Shown: positions 17,091 through 26,404 of the stretch, piece by piece
How positions within the stretch are numbered: position 1 is the stretch's first letter
How the letters are laid out: every line of letters starts with the position of its first letter
NCBI GenBank assembly: GCA_965199055.1
Contig: CBDAQR010000003.1
Location: 62,001 to 126,000, forward strand
Direction: 5' to 3'
Source: CBDAQR01 sp965199055
GTDB taxonomy: Bacteria; Pseudomonadota; Gammaproteobacteria; Pseudomonadales; Halieaceae
DNA length: 64,000 nucleotides
Position numbers and translations under genes: made by a program
The notes under the pieces: model-generated
The model's database searches: none
The model's input: only the letters and a program-made list of their open reading frames with translations
What the model was told of the DNA's origin: nothing

Positions 17091-17839
17091 GAGATAACCT
17101 TCGCCTCGTTCTTCAGTTTGTCGACCAGTTGATCCACGTCTTCCACGATAATACCTGCCTGACGCTCGGCCGGCGGCTCTACCTTCAGCGTGGTGAGGTG
17201 GGCCTTGGGCTCAACACCCAGGTCAGCCGGGCTGAATACATCCAGCGGCTTTTTCTTGGCCTTCATAATATTGGGAAGTGACGCATACCGCGGCTCATTG
17301 AGGCGCAGGTCAGTGGTCACGATTGCGGGGAGGTTCAGCGCTACGGTCATCAGGCCGCCGTCAACTTCTCGGGTCACGTTAAGCTTGTCGCCGTCGACAG
17401 CCACTTCAGAGGCAAATGTTCCCTGCGGCATATTGGTCAGTGCGCCCAGCATTTGTCCGGTTTGGTTGTTGTCACCATCAATGGACTGCTTGCCCAGAAT
17501 CACCAAACCTGGCTCTTCTTTCTCGATCACGCCTTTGAGTAGCTTGGCGACGACCAGAGGCTCTACATTGCCCTCGGTCTCCACCTGGATACCGCGATCT
17601 GCGCCCAGTGCCAGTGCGGTGCGAATCTGCTCCTGGCAGGATTTGTCACCGATGGACACGGCGATAACTTCGGTAGCCGTGCCGGCTTCCTTCAGGCGTA
17701 CGGCCTCTTCTACAGCGATCTCGCAGAATGGATTGATCGCCATCTTGACGTTATTCAGGTCGACATCCGACCCATCCGCCTTGGCGCGAACTTTCACGTT
17801 GTAGTCCACAACGCGTTTCACAGCTACAAGAACCTTCAT
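17087..17839 (-). CDS. etfB: Electron transfer flavoprotein beta subunit
   Basis: AMP-binding subunit of ETF, 250 residues, starting MKVLVAVKRVVDYNVKVRAK. It shows NPFCEIAVEEAVRLKE, the recognition-loop region LKEAGTATEVIAVSIG, and the AMP site block DGDNNQTGQMLG. First gene of etfBA, divergently oriented from the ETF dehydrogenase. The intervening 262 bp hold a TGACC-N5-GGTCA inverted repeat that could coordinate both transcripts, for instance with fatty-acid use. Confidence 0.97.
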   Translation of the reverse strand: MKVLVAVKRVVDYNVKVRAKADGSDVDLNNVKMAINPFCEIAVEEAVRLKEAGTATEVIAVSIGDKSCQEQIRTALALGADRGIQVETEGNVEPLVVAKLLKGVIEKEEPGLVILGKQSIDGDNNQTGQMLGALTNMPQGTFASEVAVDGDKLNVTREVDGGLMTVALNLPAIVTTDLRLNEPRYASLPNIMKAKKKPLDVFSPADLGVEPKAHLTTLKVEPPAERQAGIIVEDVDQLVDKLKNEAKVIS

Positions 17840-17968
17840 GGATTCTCCCGGGGTTGGTGGTTTCAGGTGGGTGCCAAACTCGCTCGTTATGCGGGCTCGG
17901 CCTTAATTCGGGCGGGTATCATGCCCACATACGGTCAACATTTCAATAGCAGATTATGACCTAAATAT

Positions 17969-17983
17969 TGACCTGATCGGTCA
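17969..17983. promoter_or_regulatory. Candidate operator in the etfB / ETF-QO divergent promoter region
   Basis: Inverted repeat TGACC-TGATC-GGTCA at 17969-17983, with a further direct TGACCT copy just upstream near 17957, in an AT-rich stretch between the two divergent etf units. Its position suggests a shared regulator of fatty-acid or amino-acid oxidation genes (TetR-like PsrA, FadR-like or LiuR-like are candidates by function only). The motif was not matched to a specific consensus. Confidence 0.4.
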
Positions 17984-18101
17984 TTTCAATAGAAAGACTA
18001 TCTCGTTGATTTATATGCGCTATTTGCTGTCAATATGGCGATTTGAAACCGAAATCTATATACTCTCGGCCCGTCCATAGTGCCTGAATGAGGAAACCCA
18101 A

Positions 18102-19754
18102 GTGGAACGTGAATCGATGGAATTCGATGTGGTTATTGTCGGCGCCGGCCCATCTGGCCTGTCTGCTGCCTGCCGCATCATGCAACTGGCGGCAGAGAAG
18201 GAACAAGAGATCACGGTATGTGTGGTCGAGAAGGGTTCCGAGGTAGGCGCGCATATTCTGTCGGGTGCCGTACTGGAACCACGCGCCATCAATGAACTGT
18301 TCCCGGATTGGAAGGAGCAGGGAGCGCCGTTGACGACCGAAGTCTCAGGCGACATTTTCTTCATGTACGGCAGTGAGAGCAGCGCTATCAAGCTGCCCAA
18401 CTGGATGATTCCCAAACCTACCCACAATGAAGGCAATTACATTGTCTCCATGGGTAACGTCTGTCGCTGGCTGGCTGAGCAGGCCGAAGGACTGGGCGTT
18501 GAGGTTTACCCCGGCTTTGCCGCCACCGAGGTGCTGTATAACGAAGATGGCAGCGTTAAAGGCATTGCTACCGGCGATATGGGTATCAGTGAGAGTGGCG
18601 AACAGAAAGACAGCTACATGCCAGGCATGGAGCTCCACGCGAAGTACACCCTATTCGCCGAAGGCTGCCGCGGCCATCTGGGCAAGCAGCTCATCGAGAA
18701 GTTTGGCCTGGACGAAGGCAAAGACCCGCAACATTATGGTATTGGCATCAAGGAAATCTGGGAAATCCCGGCCGAACAGCACCAGGAGGGCCTGGTCGTG
18801 CATGGTCTAGGTTGGCCCCTGGCCGAGAGCGGATCTTCAGGCGGCGCATTCCTCTACCACGCCGAAAACAACCAGGTCTATGTTGGTCTCATCACCGACC
18901 TGAACTACTCGAACCCGCACGTGAGCCCGTTCGAAGAGTTTCAGCGCTGGAAAAAGCACCCCGAAACCATTAAGTATCTCAAGGGCGGAACCCGCCTGAC
19001 CTACGGCGCTCGCGCTCTTGCCAAGGGTGGTCTGAATTCTCTGCCGAAGATGCACTTCCCCGGCGGTTTATTGATTGGCTGCGACGCAGGCACGATGAAC
19101 TCGGTCAAGATCAAGGGCAACCACACGGCTATGAAGAGCGGAATCGTCGCCGCTGAAACCATTGTCGAGGCGTTGCAGGACCGCGACACCGCGCCGGCTG
19201 AGCTTGAAGCCTATGCGGCCAATGTAGAGAAGAGCTGGCTGTATGATGAGCTCTATTCGAGTCGTAACTTCGGCGGATTTATGCACAAGTTCGGCTTCTG
19301 GATCGGCTCCGCCATGATCTGGATCGAGCAGAACATCTTCGGCGGTAAATTCCCCATGACTCTGCATGACACTGTGCCCGACCACGCCACGCTTAAGCCG
19401 GCTGCACAGAGCAAGCAGATCGAGTATCCGAAGCCGGATAACGAGATTACGTTCGATCGCCTGTCGTCGGTGTTTCTCTCGAACACCAATCACGAGGAAG
19501 ACCAGCCCTGTCATCTCACATTAGCCGACGATGCTATTCCCTTGGGCACTAATCTGCCGCAGTGGAACGAGCCCGCGCAGCGCTATTGTCCCGCGGGTGT
19601 CTATGAAATTGTGGAGGATGAAAATGGCCAGCGCTTTCAGATTAATGGCCAGAACTGCGTTCACTGCAAGACCTGCGACATCAAGGACCCATCGCAGAAC
19701 ATCACCTGGATCGCGCCCGAAGGCTTCGGCGGCCCCAACTACCCCAATATGTAG
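18102..19754 (+). CDS. Electron transfer flavoprotein-ubiquinone oxidoreductase (ETF dehydrogenase)
   Basis: Membrane-associated flavo-iron-sulfur protein moving electrons from reduced ETF to ubiquinone. The 550 residues have an N-terminal FAD fingerprint VIVGAGPSGLSAACR, a central quinone/FAD region (GLLIGCDAGTMNSVKIKG) and a C-terminal 4Fe-4S segment (YCPAGVYE, then NCVHCKTCDIKDP). The GTG at 18102 follows an AGGA site and gives the N-terminus MERESMEFDVV, as I recall for Pseudomonas homologues, so it is preferred over ATG 18117. Divergent from etfBA. Its 3' end overlaps the convergent DUF1285 gene by 16 nt. Confidence 0.97.
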   Translation: MERESMEFDVVIVGAGPSGLSAACRIMQLAAEKEQEITVCVVEKGSEVGAHILSGAVLEPRAINELFPDWKEQGAPLTTEVSGDIFFMYGSESSAIKLPNWMIPKPTHNEGNYIVSMGNVCRWLAEQAEGLGVEVYPGFAATEVLYNEDGSVKGIATGDMGISESGEQKDSYMPGMELHAKYTLFAEGCRGHLGKQLIEKFGLDEGKDPQHYGIGIKEIWEIPAEQHQEGLVVHGLGWPLAESGSSGGAFLYHAENNQVYVGLITDLNYSNPHVSPFEEFQRWKKHPETIKYLKGGTRLTYGARALAKGGLNSLPKMHFPGGLLIGCDAGTMNSVKIKGNHTAMKSGIVAAETIVEALQDRDTAPAELEAYAANVEKSWLYDELYSSRNFGGFMHKFGFWIGSAMIWIEQNIFGGKFPMTLHDTVPDHATLKPAAQSKQIEYPKPDNEITFDRLSSVFLSNTNHEEDQPCHLTLADDAIPLGTNLPQWNEPAQRYCPAGVYEIVEDENGQRFQINGQNCVHCKTCDIKDPSQNITWIAPEGFGGPNYPNM

Positions 19755-20287
19755 CGCGTACCAGAGCTGAGGAGGCTAAACCCCTCCTCAGTGCCTCGCT
19801 CTTCAGCATCGCAATAATCAGCAAGCCGATACCAGGCGGCTCGGCTGAATAGCGCCGCCAACCCGTTATCCAGTTGTACTGCGGGTATACCCTGCTCCTC
19901 AGCGCAAAGAAAAAGCGGGTACTCGGGTGCTACGTCCCAGTGTTTGTCGGTATTCGTCGTGATGCGCAGCACCTGCTCTGCGCTGCCAGGGTTCAACACA
20001 TCGAAGTCGGTAACGACAAGGGGCAGCGCCTCGACCTGCAGCCTCCACTTCTCGACGGGCGTCACCAGGTAGTATTCCCCATCGTCTTCTCTACGCAATA
20101 TGCTGGCGAACAGGCACACCAGGGAATGACGTCGGATGGGGCTACCCTCGTGCATCCAGCTACCATCTCGGCGGATGACAATATCGATATCACCGGAAAG
20201 CTCCGGATGCCAAAGGTGCAGCGGAGGGGCACTGGCGTTTTTGGGGCCACCAGCGGCTTCTGCCAGACGGTCGAGGGCGTCTGTCAT
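19739..20287 (-). CDS. DUF1285 protein
   Basis: A 182-residue cytoplasmic protein matching DUF1285: PLHLWHPELSGDIDIVIRRDGSW near the N-terminus, then EGSPIRRHSLVCLFASILRRE and the KWRLQVEALPLVV block. The fold is known structurally for the family but the function is not established. It overlaps the 3' end of the ETF dehydrogenase gene tail to tail by 16 nt. It is followed upstream on the same strand by serA with a 22-bp gap, so the two may be cotranscribed. Confidence 0.88.
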   Translation of the reverse strand: MTDALDRLAEAAGGPKNASAPPLHLWHPELSGDIDIVIRRDGSWMHEGSPIRRHSLVCLFASILRREDDGEYYLVTPVEKWRLQVEALPLVVTDFDVLNPGSAEQVLRITTNTDKHWDVAPEYPLFLCAEEQGIPAVQLDNGLAALFSRAAWYRLADYCDAEERGTEEGFSLLSSGTRYILG

Positions 20288-20309
20288 CGAATGAACGGGC
20301 TGTCGGAAT

Positions 20310-21488
20310 TCAGCCGCAGCCGATCACCCTCACATTGATCACACCTTCGAGTGAGCGCATTTTTTCGAGCACCTCGTCACAGGGGCATTCGTCGATGTCG
20401 ATCAGATTGTAGGCAATCTCATCGCGACTCTTATTAAGCATGTCGATGACGTTAATGTTTTCGTCCGCCAGGATCGACAACAGATTGCCGAGCATTTTGG
20501 GCACGTTGTCGTTGGCGATCGCCAAGCGCGCGCCTTCGGTCGGTTCCAGCACCAACGTCGGAAAGTTCACCGAGTTACGAACATTGCCATTCTCTAAAAA
20601 GTCGCGCAGTTGATCCGCGGCCATAATGGCGCAATTCTCTTCCGCCTCATCGGTGCTTGCGCCGATATGGGGCATCAGAATGACATCCTCGCGACCAATC
20701 AAGGCGGGTTCGGGGAAATCTGTTATGTACTGGCGCAGCCCACCATTCTCCAAAGACTGAATAATCGCTCCGGAATCGACGATTTCCTTGCGCGCAAAAT
20801 TCAACAAACAGGTGCCCGGCTTAACCTTTGCCAACAGCTCCTCATTCACCAGACCGCGGGTGGCATCCAGCACCGGCAAGTGCAAGGTGATGTAATCACA
20901 GCGGGCAAACAGCGATTCCAGTGCATCGACTTTTTGAACTCGGCTGGACAGGCGCCAGGCCGCTTCGACTGATAGCGCCGGGTCATAGCCCGCCACATCC
21001 ATACCCAGCGTGAGCGCCATTTCGGCCACCATGGAGCCAATGGCTCCGAGGCCGACAACACCCAGTGTTTTGCCAGTGAGTTCGCTGCCCTTAAACTGCT
21101 TTTTTTGCGCTTCCAACAGCTTGTTCAGCTCAGCCTCATCGGACATGTCCGCCAGCGTATCCACATAACCGATACCCTGCACAATACCCCGGGAGCCCAA
21201 TAGCAAGGCCGCAGCAACCAGCTCTTTGACCGCGTTGGCATTGGCGCCCGGTGCGTTAAATACCGGTATGCCCCTGCGGGTGCAGTCCGCTACGGGGATA
21301 TTGTTGGTTCCGGCGCCGGCGCGCCCAATGCCCGCTACCGTCTCAGGAATTTCGTCCATCGACAGCTTGTGGCTGCGCAACAAAATCGCATCCGGGTGTC
21401 CAATTTCACTGGCCACCTCATACTGGTCGCGCGGAAAACGATCCAGACCCTTTACGGAAATCTGGTTAAGGGTAAGTACCTTGTACAC
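20310..21488 (-). CDS. serA: D-3-phosphoglycerate dehydrogenase
   Basis: NAD-dependent enzyme of serine synthesis. 392 residues starting with GTG at 21488 behind a GAGGA site. It contains the NAD-binding GLGAIGSMVAEMAL, GRAGAGTNNIPV, the catalytic Arg region NFARKEIVDSG and catalytic His in MPHIGASTDEAEEN. A C-terminal ACT-like domain (IANDNVPKMLGNLLSILADENINVIDMLNK) probably senses serine. Slightly shorter than E. coli SerA (410), lacking its N-terminal extension. Placed between DUF1285 and ppiD on the same strand. Confidence 0.92.
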   Translation of the reverse strand: MYKVLTLNQISVKGLDRFPRDQYEVASEIGHPDAILLRSHKLSMDEIPETVAGIGRAGAGTNNIPVADCTRRGIPVFNAPGANANAVKELVAAALLLGSRGIVQGIGYVDTLADMSDEAELNKLLEAQKKQFKGSELTGKTLGVVGLGAIGSMVAEMALTLGMDVAGYDPALSVEAAWRLSSRVQKVDALESLFARCDYITLHLPVLDATRGLVNEELLAKVKPGTCLLNFARKEIVDSGAIIQSLENGGLRQYITDFPEPALIGREDVILMPHIGASTDEAEENCAIMAADQLRDFLENGNVRNSVNFPTLVLEPTEGARLAIANDNVPKMLGNLLSILADENINVIDMLNKSRDEIAYNLIDIDECPCDEVLEKMRSLEGVINVRVIGCG

Positions 21489-21509
21489 GGTTTGTTCCTC
21501 TAATGAATA

Positions 21510-23393
21510 CTAGCTGCTGCGCACCACATCTGCGTTCTCACGCAGCGCCTGCTGATAGGCGTTGTCGCTCTGGCGGCCTTTGTTTTCGCTCAACTCGCGA
21601 TTCAGACGCTGGCGCAGCGAATCACTGACGTTATCGGCGCTGCCAGCGGTGACTCTCACCAACTCAAACAGCTCGATGTCGCCATCGCTGTTCTGCACAA
21701 AATCGAAGGTGGAGGCCTCGGCTGCGGGCTCTGGCAGTTGAAAGAGTCGTCGCAATAGCGTTGCTGGCAACGATCGATTATCTCGGCGTGCGGCCAGCTC
21801 AACCTGCCACTCGAAGTCTCCCGCCAGCGCCTGTTCCTCGATACTGGAACCCTGCTCCAGCGCGGCCAGCATGTCCCGGGCGCGTTCACGAATATTGCTG
21901 CGGGCCAATTCCTCGGCGAGCGCCGACTCCACCTCGGCCCTGACTTCTTCGAGGGGGCGAGTTTCAGGCAGCTTGTGTTGAGTCACGCGCAATACCACAA
22001 ACTGCTCCGGCGTCAGCTCAATTACCTCACTGTTGTAACGGTCGTTGAGAACCTCCGTACTGAATGCCGCGCTGTTCAGTCGCCTCTCCGCGAATAGGCC
22101 CTCTGCCTGGGAACGCGTTACCGATTCACTTTCAGACACGGTGAGCTCCAACTCGGCCGCAGGCCCGGCAAGATCATCGGCATTGAATACGAGGTCACGC
22201 AGATTCTCTACGGTCTTCACCAGTTCTACGCGGGCCTCTTCGTCCTGTAGTCGCGCCTCAATCTCCACCCTGACCGTCTCAAACTCAGCCGTCTCACCCG
22301 CCAGGATCTCCGTGACGGTAATCAGGTGCCAGCCGGCATCGGTTTCCACTGGCTCAGACACCTCACCCTGCTCCAGATTGGCGATCGCCGTTTCCATCGC
22401 AGGGGGAAACGCATCACCGGAGGTATATCCAAGATCACCGCCGAAGCTGGCGGAGCCTATGTCGTCGGAAGCAGCCGCCGCTACGTCATCGAAACTGTCA
22501 CCCGCTGCCAGTCGTGCGCTGGCCTCATCGATACGAACCTGCAATTGTTCCTCGGTTTCGTCATCACCTTGTTCAAACAGTATGTGTGAAACACGACGTT
22601 GCTCGTCCAACTGGAAGGCGTCTCTCTCGACTTCAAACACCTCACGCAGGCGCTCTTCTTCAATCGGTTGCCGGAATTGGTCCAAGGTGAGTTCGATATA
22701 CTCCAGGGTCACAGACTCTTCAGTCACATAACGATCCTGATTCTCTTCGTACCAGGCCTGAATGTCGTCATCGCCGGGGCTGGCCTCGGTGCGGAACGTG
22801 TCGAGGGGCAGAATAAGATAGCGAACATCGCGCTGTTCATCCCGGATGATCGCCAGTTGATCGACCTCCGCACTCGTTGCGAACTCGGAACTGGCGAGCC
22901 CTGCGCGCAGCTGCGTCATGACCAGGTCCTCACGCAGTGCATCCTGAAATCCGGCGGGGCTATAACCCTGATCGGAAACCACCTGCCGATACATCACGGG
23001 GTCAAAGCGCCCACCGATCTGAAAAACAGGCATTTCCGCTATGAATTCACCGAGACGCTCATCGGAAACCGCCAATCCATAATCGGTAGCTGCCTGCATC
23101 ATCAACTCTTTCTGAATCATGAATTCCAGTGCCGGTCCGGCCAGCATCTGGTCGTCCAGCATGGCCGGATCTATCTGATCACCCATGGCACCGAGTAGCC
23201 GACGCTTTTGTTGATTGATCTGCTGCTGCAATTCAACTGCGCTAATACCCTGCCCATTCACTTCGGCAGCATATTGGACACCGCCGCCACCGAGGAGGGA
23301 TTCGATACCAAACAGAGCGAAGGGGACGATAATGATGGCAACGATAACCTTGGCCATCGTGCCCTGTAAGTTTTTACGAATATTTTGCAGCAT
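21510..23393 (-). CDS. ppiD: Periplasmic folding chaperone / PpiD-family peptidyl-prolyl isomerase
   Basis: A 627-residue protein anchored by one N-terminal helix (KVIVAIIIVPFALFGIESLL), with the rest in the periplasm. It has a SurA-N-like chaperone region (about 40-190) and a parvulin domain around 265-365 (RRVSHILFEQGDD ... GGDLGYTSGDAFP ... ETDAGWHLI). PpiD assists folding near the SecYEG exit. Its length matches E. coli PpiD (623). It follows hupB as in E. coli, here with a strong terminator only 29 nt before the ATG, so expression depends on read-through or on a promoter embedded upstream. Confidence 0.95.
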   Translation of the reverse strand: MLQNIRKNLQGTMAKVIVAIIIVPFALFGIESLLGGGGVQYAAEVNGQGISAVELQQQINQQKRRLLGAMGDQIDPAMLDDQMLAGPALEFMIQKELMMQAATDYGLAVSDERLGEFIAEMPVFQIGGRFDPVMYRQVVSDQGYSPAGFQDALREDLVMTQLRAGLASSEFATSAEVDQLAIIRDEQRDVRYLILPLDTFRTEASPGDDDIQAWYEENQDRYVTEESVTLEYIELTLDQFRQPIEEERLREVFEVERDAFQLDEQRRVSHILFEQGDDETEEQLQVRIDEASARLAAGDSFDDVAAAASDDIGSASFGGDLGYTSGDAFPPAMETAIANLEQGEVSEPVETDAGWHLITVTEILAGETAEFETVRVEIEARLQDEEARVELVKTVENLRDLVFNADDLAGPAAELELTVSESESVTRSQAEGLFAERRLNSAAFSTEVLNDRYNSEVIELTPEQFVVLRVTQHKLPETRPLEEVRAEVESALAEELARSNIRERARDMLAALEQGSSIEEQALAGDFEWQVELAARRDNRSLPATLLRRLFQLPEPAAEASTFDFVQNSDGDIELFELVRVTAGSADNVSDSLRQRLNRELSENKGRQSDNAYQQALRENADVVRSS

Positions 23394-23422
23394 GGGTCTG
23401 GGCAGTCTCTGGGGCTTTCTTC

Positions 23423-23451
23423 AAAAAAAAAGCGCACCGAATAGTGCGCCT
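23423..23451 (-). terminator. Strong terminator between hupB and ppiD
   Basis: Minus-strand hairpin of GGCGCAC and GTGCGC(T) arms with a TATTCG loop, followed by an uninterrupted run of eight or nine T. It lies 26 nt after the hupB stop and 29 nt before ppiD, leaving no room for a complete promoter downstream of it. Confidence 0.9.
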
Positions 23452-23477
23452 TCTTTCCTTGTTTCGGTACTTCGAAG

Positions 23478-23753
23478 TTAGCTGTTAACAGCGTCCTTCA
23501 GTGCCTTGCCGGCTTTAAAACCGGGTACTTTGGCCGCGGGAATCTGGATTTCCGCGCCAGTTTGAGGATTACGGCCGGTGCGCGCAGCGCGATCTTTGAC
23601 CGCGAATGTACCGAATCCCACCAGGGCGACAGAATCGCCATTTTTCAATGCACCTGTGATGGAGTCAACAACCGCATCCAGAGCGCGTCCCGCAGCTGCC
23701 TTCGGTATATCAGCCGAGGCGGCAATAGCATCAATCAGTTCAGTTTTGTTCAC
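23478..23753 (-). CDS. hupB: DNA-binding protein HU-beta
   Basis: A 91-residue nucleoid protein starting MNKTELIDAIAASADIPKA, with the HU/IHF signature GFGTFAVKDRAARTGRNPQTG and the DNA-clamp arm ending in IQIPAAKVPGFKAGKALKDAV. It bends and compacts DNA as a dimer. Its place between lon and ppiD is the conserved position of hupB rather than hupA. It has its own AT-rich upstream region (23754-23878) and is followed by a strong terminator, as expected for an abundant monocistronic mRNA. Confidence 0.98.
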   Translation of the reverse strand: MNKTELIDAIAASADIPKAAAGRALDAVVDSITGALKNGDSVALVGFGTFAVKDRAARTGRNPQTGAEIQIPAAKVPGFKAGKALKDAVNS

Positions 23754-23878
23754 ACTTATCCCCTTTCGAAATTTCTCGTGGACTTCTTTTTATGACCCAA
23801 ATACCCGGGTATTCAGGCCTCTGACTTTATAATAGTTTCGAGAATCCGGTCAACACGAAACCCCACGCATAATACGTT

Positions 23879-26287
23879 TTAATGCGTATTTATGCGATTT
23901 TTTTGCTCCTCATCATCTTCCTTGCCGGTAATAGGATCCGCAAGATAATCTTCATCCGACAAAGGCTCCGGCATGGTTTCCAGAGCAATATCCAGAACCT
24001 CATCAATCCACTTAACCGCCTTGATATCCAATTCGGCCTTGATGTTCTCGGGAATCTCTTTGAGATCCCTTTCATTCTCTTTAGGAATGACCACCGTGGT
24101 GATGCCGCCGCGGTGGGCCGCGAGCAGTTTCTCTTTGAGGCCACCAATCGGCAATACCTCACCCCGCAGCGTGATTTCGCCGGTCATCGCCACTTCTGAG
24201 CGCACGGGGATTTGTGTCAGGACCGACACCAATGCTGTGCACATGGCGATACCGGCACTGGGACCATCCTTGGGCGTTGCTCCCTCCGGCACGTGGATGT
24301 GCAGATCGTGTTTCTCGTGATAACTGGCAGGAATGCCGAGTAACTGCGAACGACTGCGCACCACCGTGGTAGCGGCCTGAATCGACTCCTGCATAACGTC
24401 ACCCAGGGAACCCGTCTTAACCTGGCGCCCTTTGCCCGCTATAGCCACCGCCTCAATGGTCAGCAGTTCGCCTCCGACCTGAGTCCATGCCAGACCGGTA
24501 ACCTGGCCGATCGTATTTTCTTCCTCGGCGGAGCCAAAGTTAAACTTACGCACACCGGACAGGTCCGAAAGCATGTCTGCTGTAACTGTGACGGGCGCTT
24601 CCTGTTCAGACAGGCTGAACGCCTTGACCATCTTACGGCAAATTTTTGCGACCTCGCGCTCGAGAGCACGTACCCCAGCTTCTCGCGTGTAGTAACGTAC
24701 CACGTCGACCAGGGCTTCACGCGCGATCTCGATCTCTCCGGCCTTGAGGCCATTGAGTTTCATCTGCTTAGGAATCAGGTACCGCTCAGCGATATTAATC
24801 TTCTCGTCTTCGGTATAGCCAGGAATCCGAATGACTTCCAGGCGATCCAGCAGTGGCCCGGGGATATTCATCGAGTTGGAGGTACAGACAAACATCACAT
24901 CCGACAGGTCGTAATCCACCTCAAGGTAGTGATCATTAAATGCCTGGTTCTGCTCCGGATCGAGTACTTCGAGCATGGCGGAGGCCGGATCGCCTCGGTG
25001 ATCCATCCCCATTTTGTCGATTTCGTCTAGCAAAAACAGAGGGTTACGGACACCGGCCTTGGCCATTTTCTGTAGTAATTTCCCCGGCATGGAACCGATG
25101 TAAGTGCGCCGGTGGCCGCGAATTTCCGCTTCGTCACGGACGCCACCCAGCGCCATGCGAACAAACTTGCGATTAGTAGCCCGCGCGATCGATTCGCCCA
25201 ATGAGGTCTTGCCCACGCCAGGTGGCCCCACCAGACAGAGCACCGCTCCCTTGATCTTACGCACTCGCTTCTGGACCGCGAGGTACTCAAGAATGCGTTC
25301 CTTGACTTCTTCCAACCCGTAGTGATCCTTTTCAAGCACATCGCTGGCCCGCTTGAGGTCATGCTTCACTTTACTGCGCTTGGACCAGGGCACACTCAGC
25401 ATCCAGTCGATGTAGCTGCGCACCACCGATGCCTCGGCAGACATGGGCGACATCATCTTCAACTTATTGAGCTCGGCATTGACCTTGTCCGCGGCCTCTT
25501 CCGGCATCTTTGCCTCTTCGATCTTGGCCTGCAGTTCTTCGATTTCGTTGGGCGCTTCGTCCAGTTCTCCGAGTTCCTTCTGAATCGCCTTCATTTGCTC
25601 GTTCAGGTAGTACTCGCGCTGGCTCTTTTCCATCTGCTTCTTGACCCGACCGCGGATACGCTTCTCCACCTGGAACAGGTCGATCTCGCCTTCCATCAGC
25701 CCCATCAGGTGCTCAAGACGCTCGCGAACACCGGCAATCTCCAAAATGTGCTGCTTCTGGTCGAGATCCACGTTCATGTGCGCGGCGATGGTGTCCGCCA
25801 GGCGTCCCGGCTCATCAATGCCAGAAAGAGAGGTCAATACCTCGCCGGGGACCTTTTTACTCAAATTGACGTATTTTTCGAACTGAGAAATCGTCGAGCG
25901 CAGCAGGACTTCGGCCTCTTCGGCCTCGATCTCATCGGCTTCGATTTCACGCACCTCCGCGACAGTGAACTCACCATCGTCGTCAATGCTGTCGATGCTC
26001 GCACGATATCCGCCTTCAACCAGGACCTTGATCGTGCCGTCAGGCAGTTTGAGCAACTGCAAAATGCTGGAAACGGTACCCACCTGGTAGACGTCGTCCG
26101 CACCCGGGTTATCTTCAGCGGCATTGCGTTGCGCGACCAGCAACACTTGCTTGTCAGAGGCCATGGCATCTTCGAGCGCCTCTATAGACTTTTCTCTGCC
26201 GACAAATAAGGGCATCACCATGTGTGGGTAAACCACAACATCACGCAGCGGCAAGAGGGGCAGTTTAACGAGGTCGGCAGCAGCCAT
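23879..26287 (-). CDS. lon: ATP-dependent protease La (Lon)
   Basis: Cytoplasmic AAA+ serine protease that removes misfolded and regulatory proteins. The 802 residues start with the N-terminal LON domain (KLPLLPLRDVVVYPHMVMPL). The AAA+ core has Walker A GPPGVGKTSLG and LFLLDEIDKMG. The peptidase domain has DGPSAG, with catalytic Ser677, and the Lys in GGLKEKLLAAHRGG about 43 residues later. The length is slightly above E. coli Lon (784). Upstream is a heat-shock-type promoter. It is separated from clpX by 117 bp and from hupB by 125 bp. Confidence 0.98.
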   Translation of the reverse strand: MAAADLVKLPLLPLRDVVVYPHMVMPLFVGREKSIEALEDAMASDKQVLLVAQRNAAEDNPGADDVYQVGTVSSILQLLKLPDGTIKVLVEGGYRASIDSIDDDGEFTVAEVREIEADEIEAEEAEVLLRSTISQFEKYVNLSKKVPGEVLTSLSGIDEPGRLADTIAAHMNVDLDQKQHILEIAGVRERLEHLMGLMEGEIDLFQVEKRIRGRVKKQMEKSQREYYLNEQMKAIQKELGELDEAPNEIEELQAKIEEAKMPEEAADKVNAELNKLKMMSPMSAEASVVRSYIDWMLSVPWSKRSKVKHDLKRASDVLEKDHYGLEEVKERILEYLAVQKRVRKIKGAVLCLVGPPGVGKTSLGESIARATNRKFVRMALGGVRDEAEIRGHRRTYIGSMPGKLLQKMAKAGVRNPLFLLDEIDKMGMDHRGDPASAMLEVLDPEQNQAFNDHYLEVDYDLSDVMFVCTSNSMNIPGPLLDRLEVIRIPGYTEDEKINIAERYLIPKQMKLNGLKAGEIEIAREALVDVVRYYTREAGVRALEREVAKICRKMVKAFSLSEQEAPVTVTADMLSDLSGVRKFNFGSAEEENTIGQVTGLAWTQVGGELLTIEAVAIAGKGRQVKTGSLGDVMQESIQAATTVVRSRSQLLGIPASYHEKHDLHIHVPEGATPKDGPSAGIAMCTALVSVLTQIPVRSEVAMTGEITLRGEVLPIGGLKEKLLAAHRGGITTVVIPKENERDLKEIPENIKAELDIKAVKWIDEVLDIALETMPEPLSDEDYLADPITGKEDDEEQKNRINTH

Positions 26288-26317
26288 AAAAATCTCCCTG
26301 ACGTATCACACACAGTG

Positions 26318-26345
26318 ATATGGGGGTATAGAAACGAATTACAAG
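26318..26345 (-). promoter_or_regulatory. Sigma-32 (heat-shock) promoter of lon
   Basis: On the minus strand, CTTGTAA (26345-26339), a 13-bp spacer, then CCCCATAT (26325-26318). This fits the sigma-32 consensus CTTGAAA-N12-14-CCCCATNT with one mismatch in the -35 element, and lies about 31 bp before the lon ATG. Confidence 0.75.
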
Positions 26346-26404
26346 TCCAGCGTGTTGCTTTCAAGAACGGTGCAGAGCGGGGTCTACACCCTGGTTCTGA
26401 ATCC

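Noticed and set aside
25322..26209. 295-residue plus-strand frame opposite lon
   Set aside because: Shadow of lon. The composition is that of an antisense frame and there is no start context.
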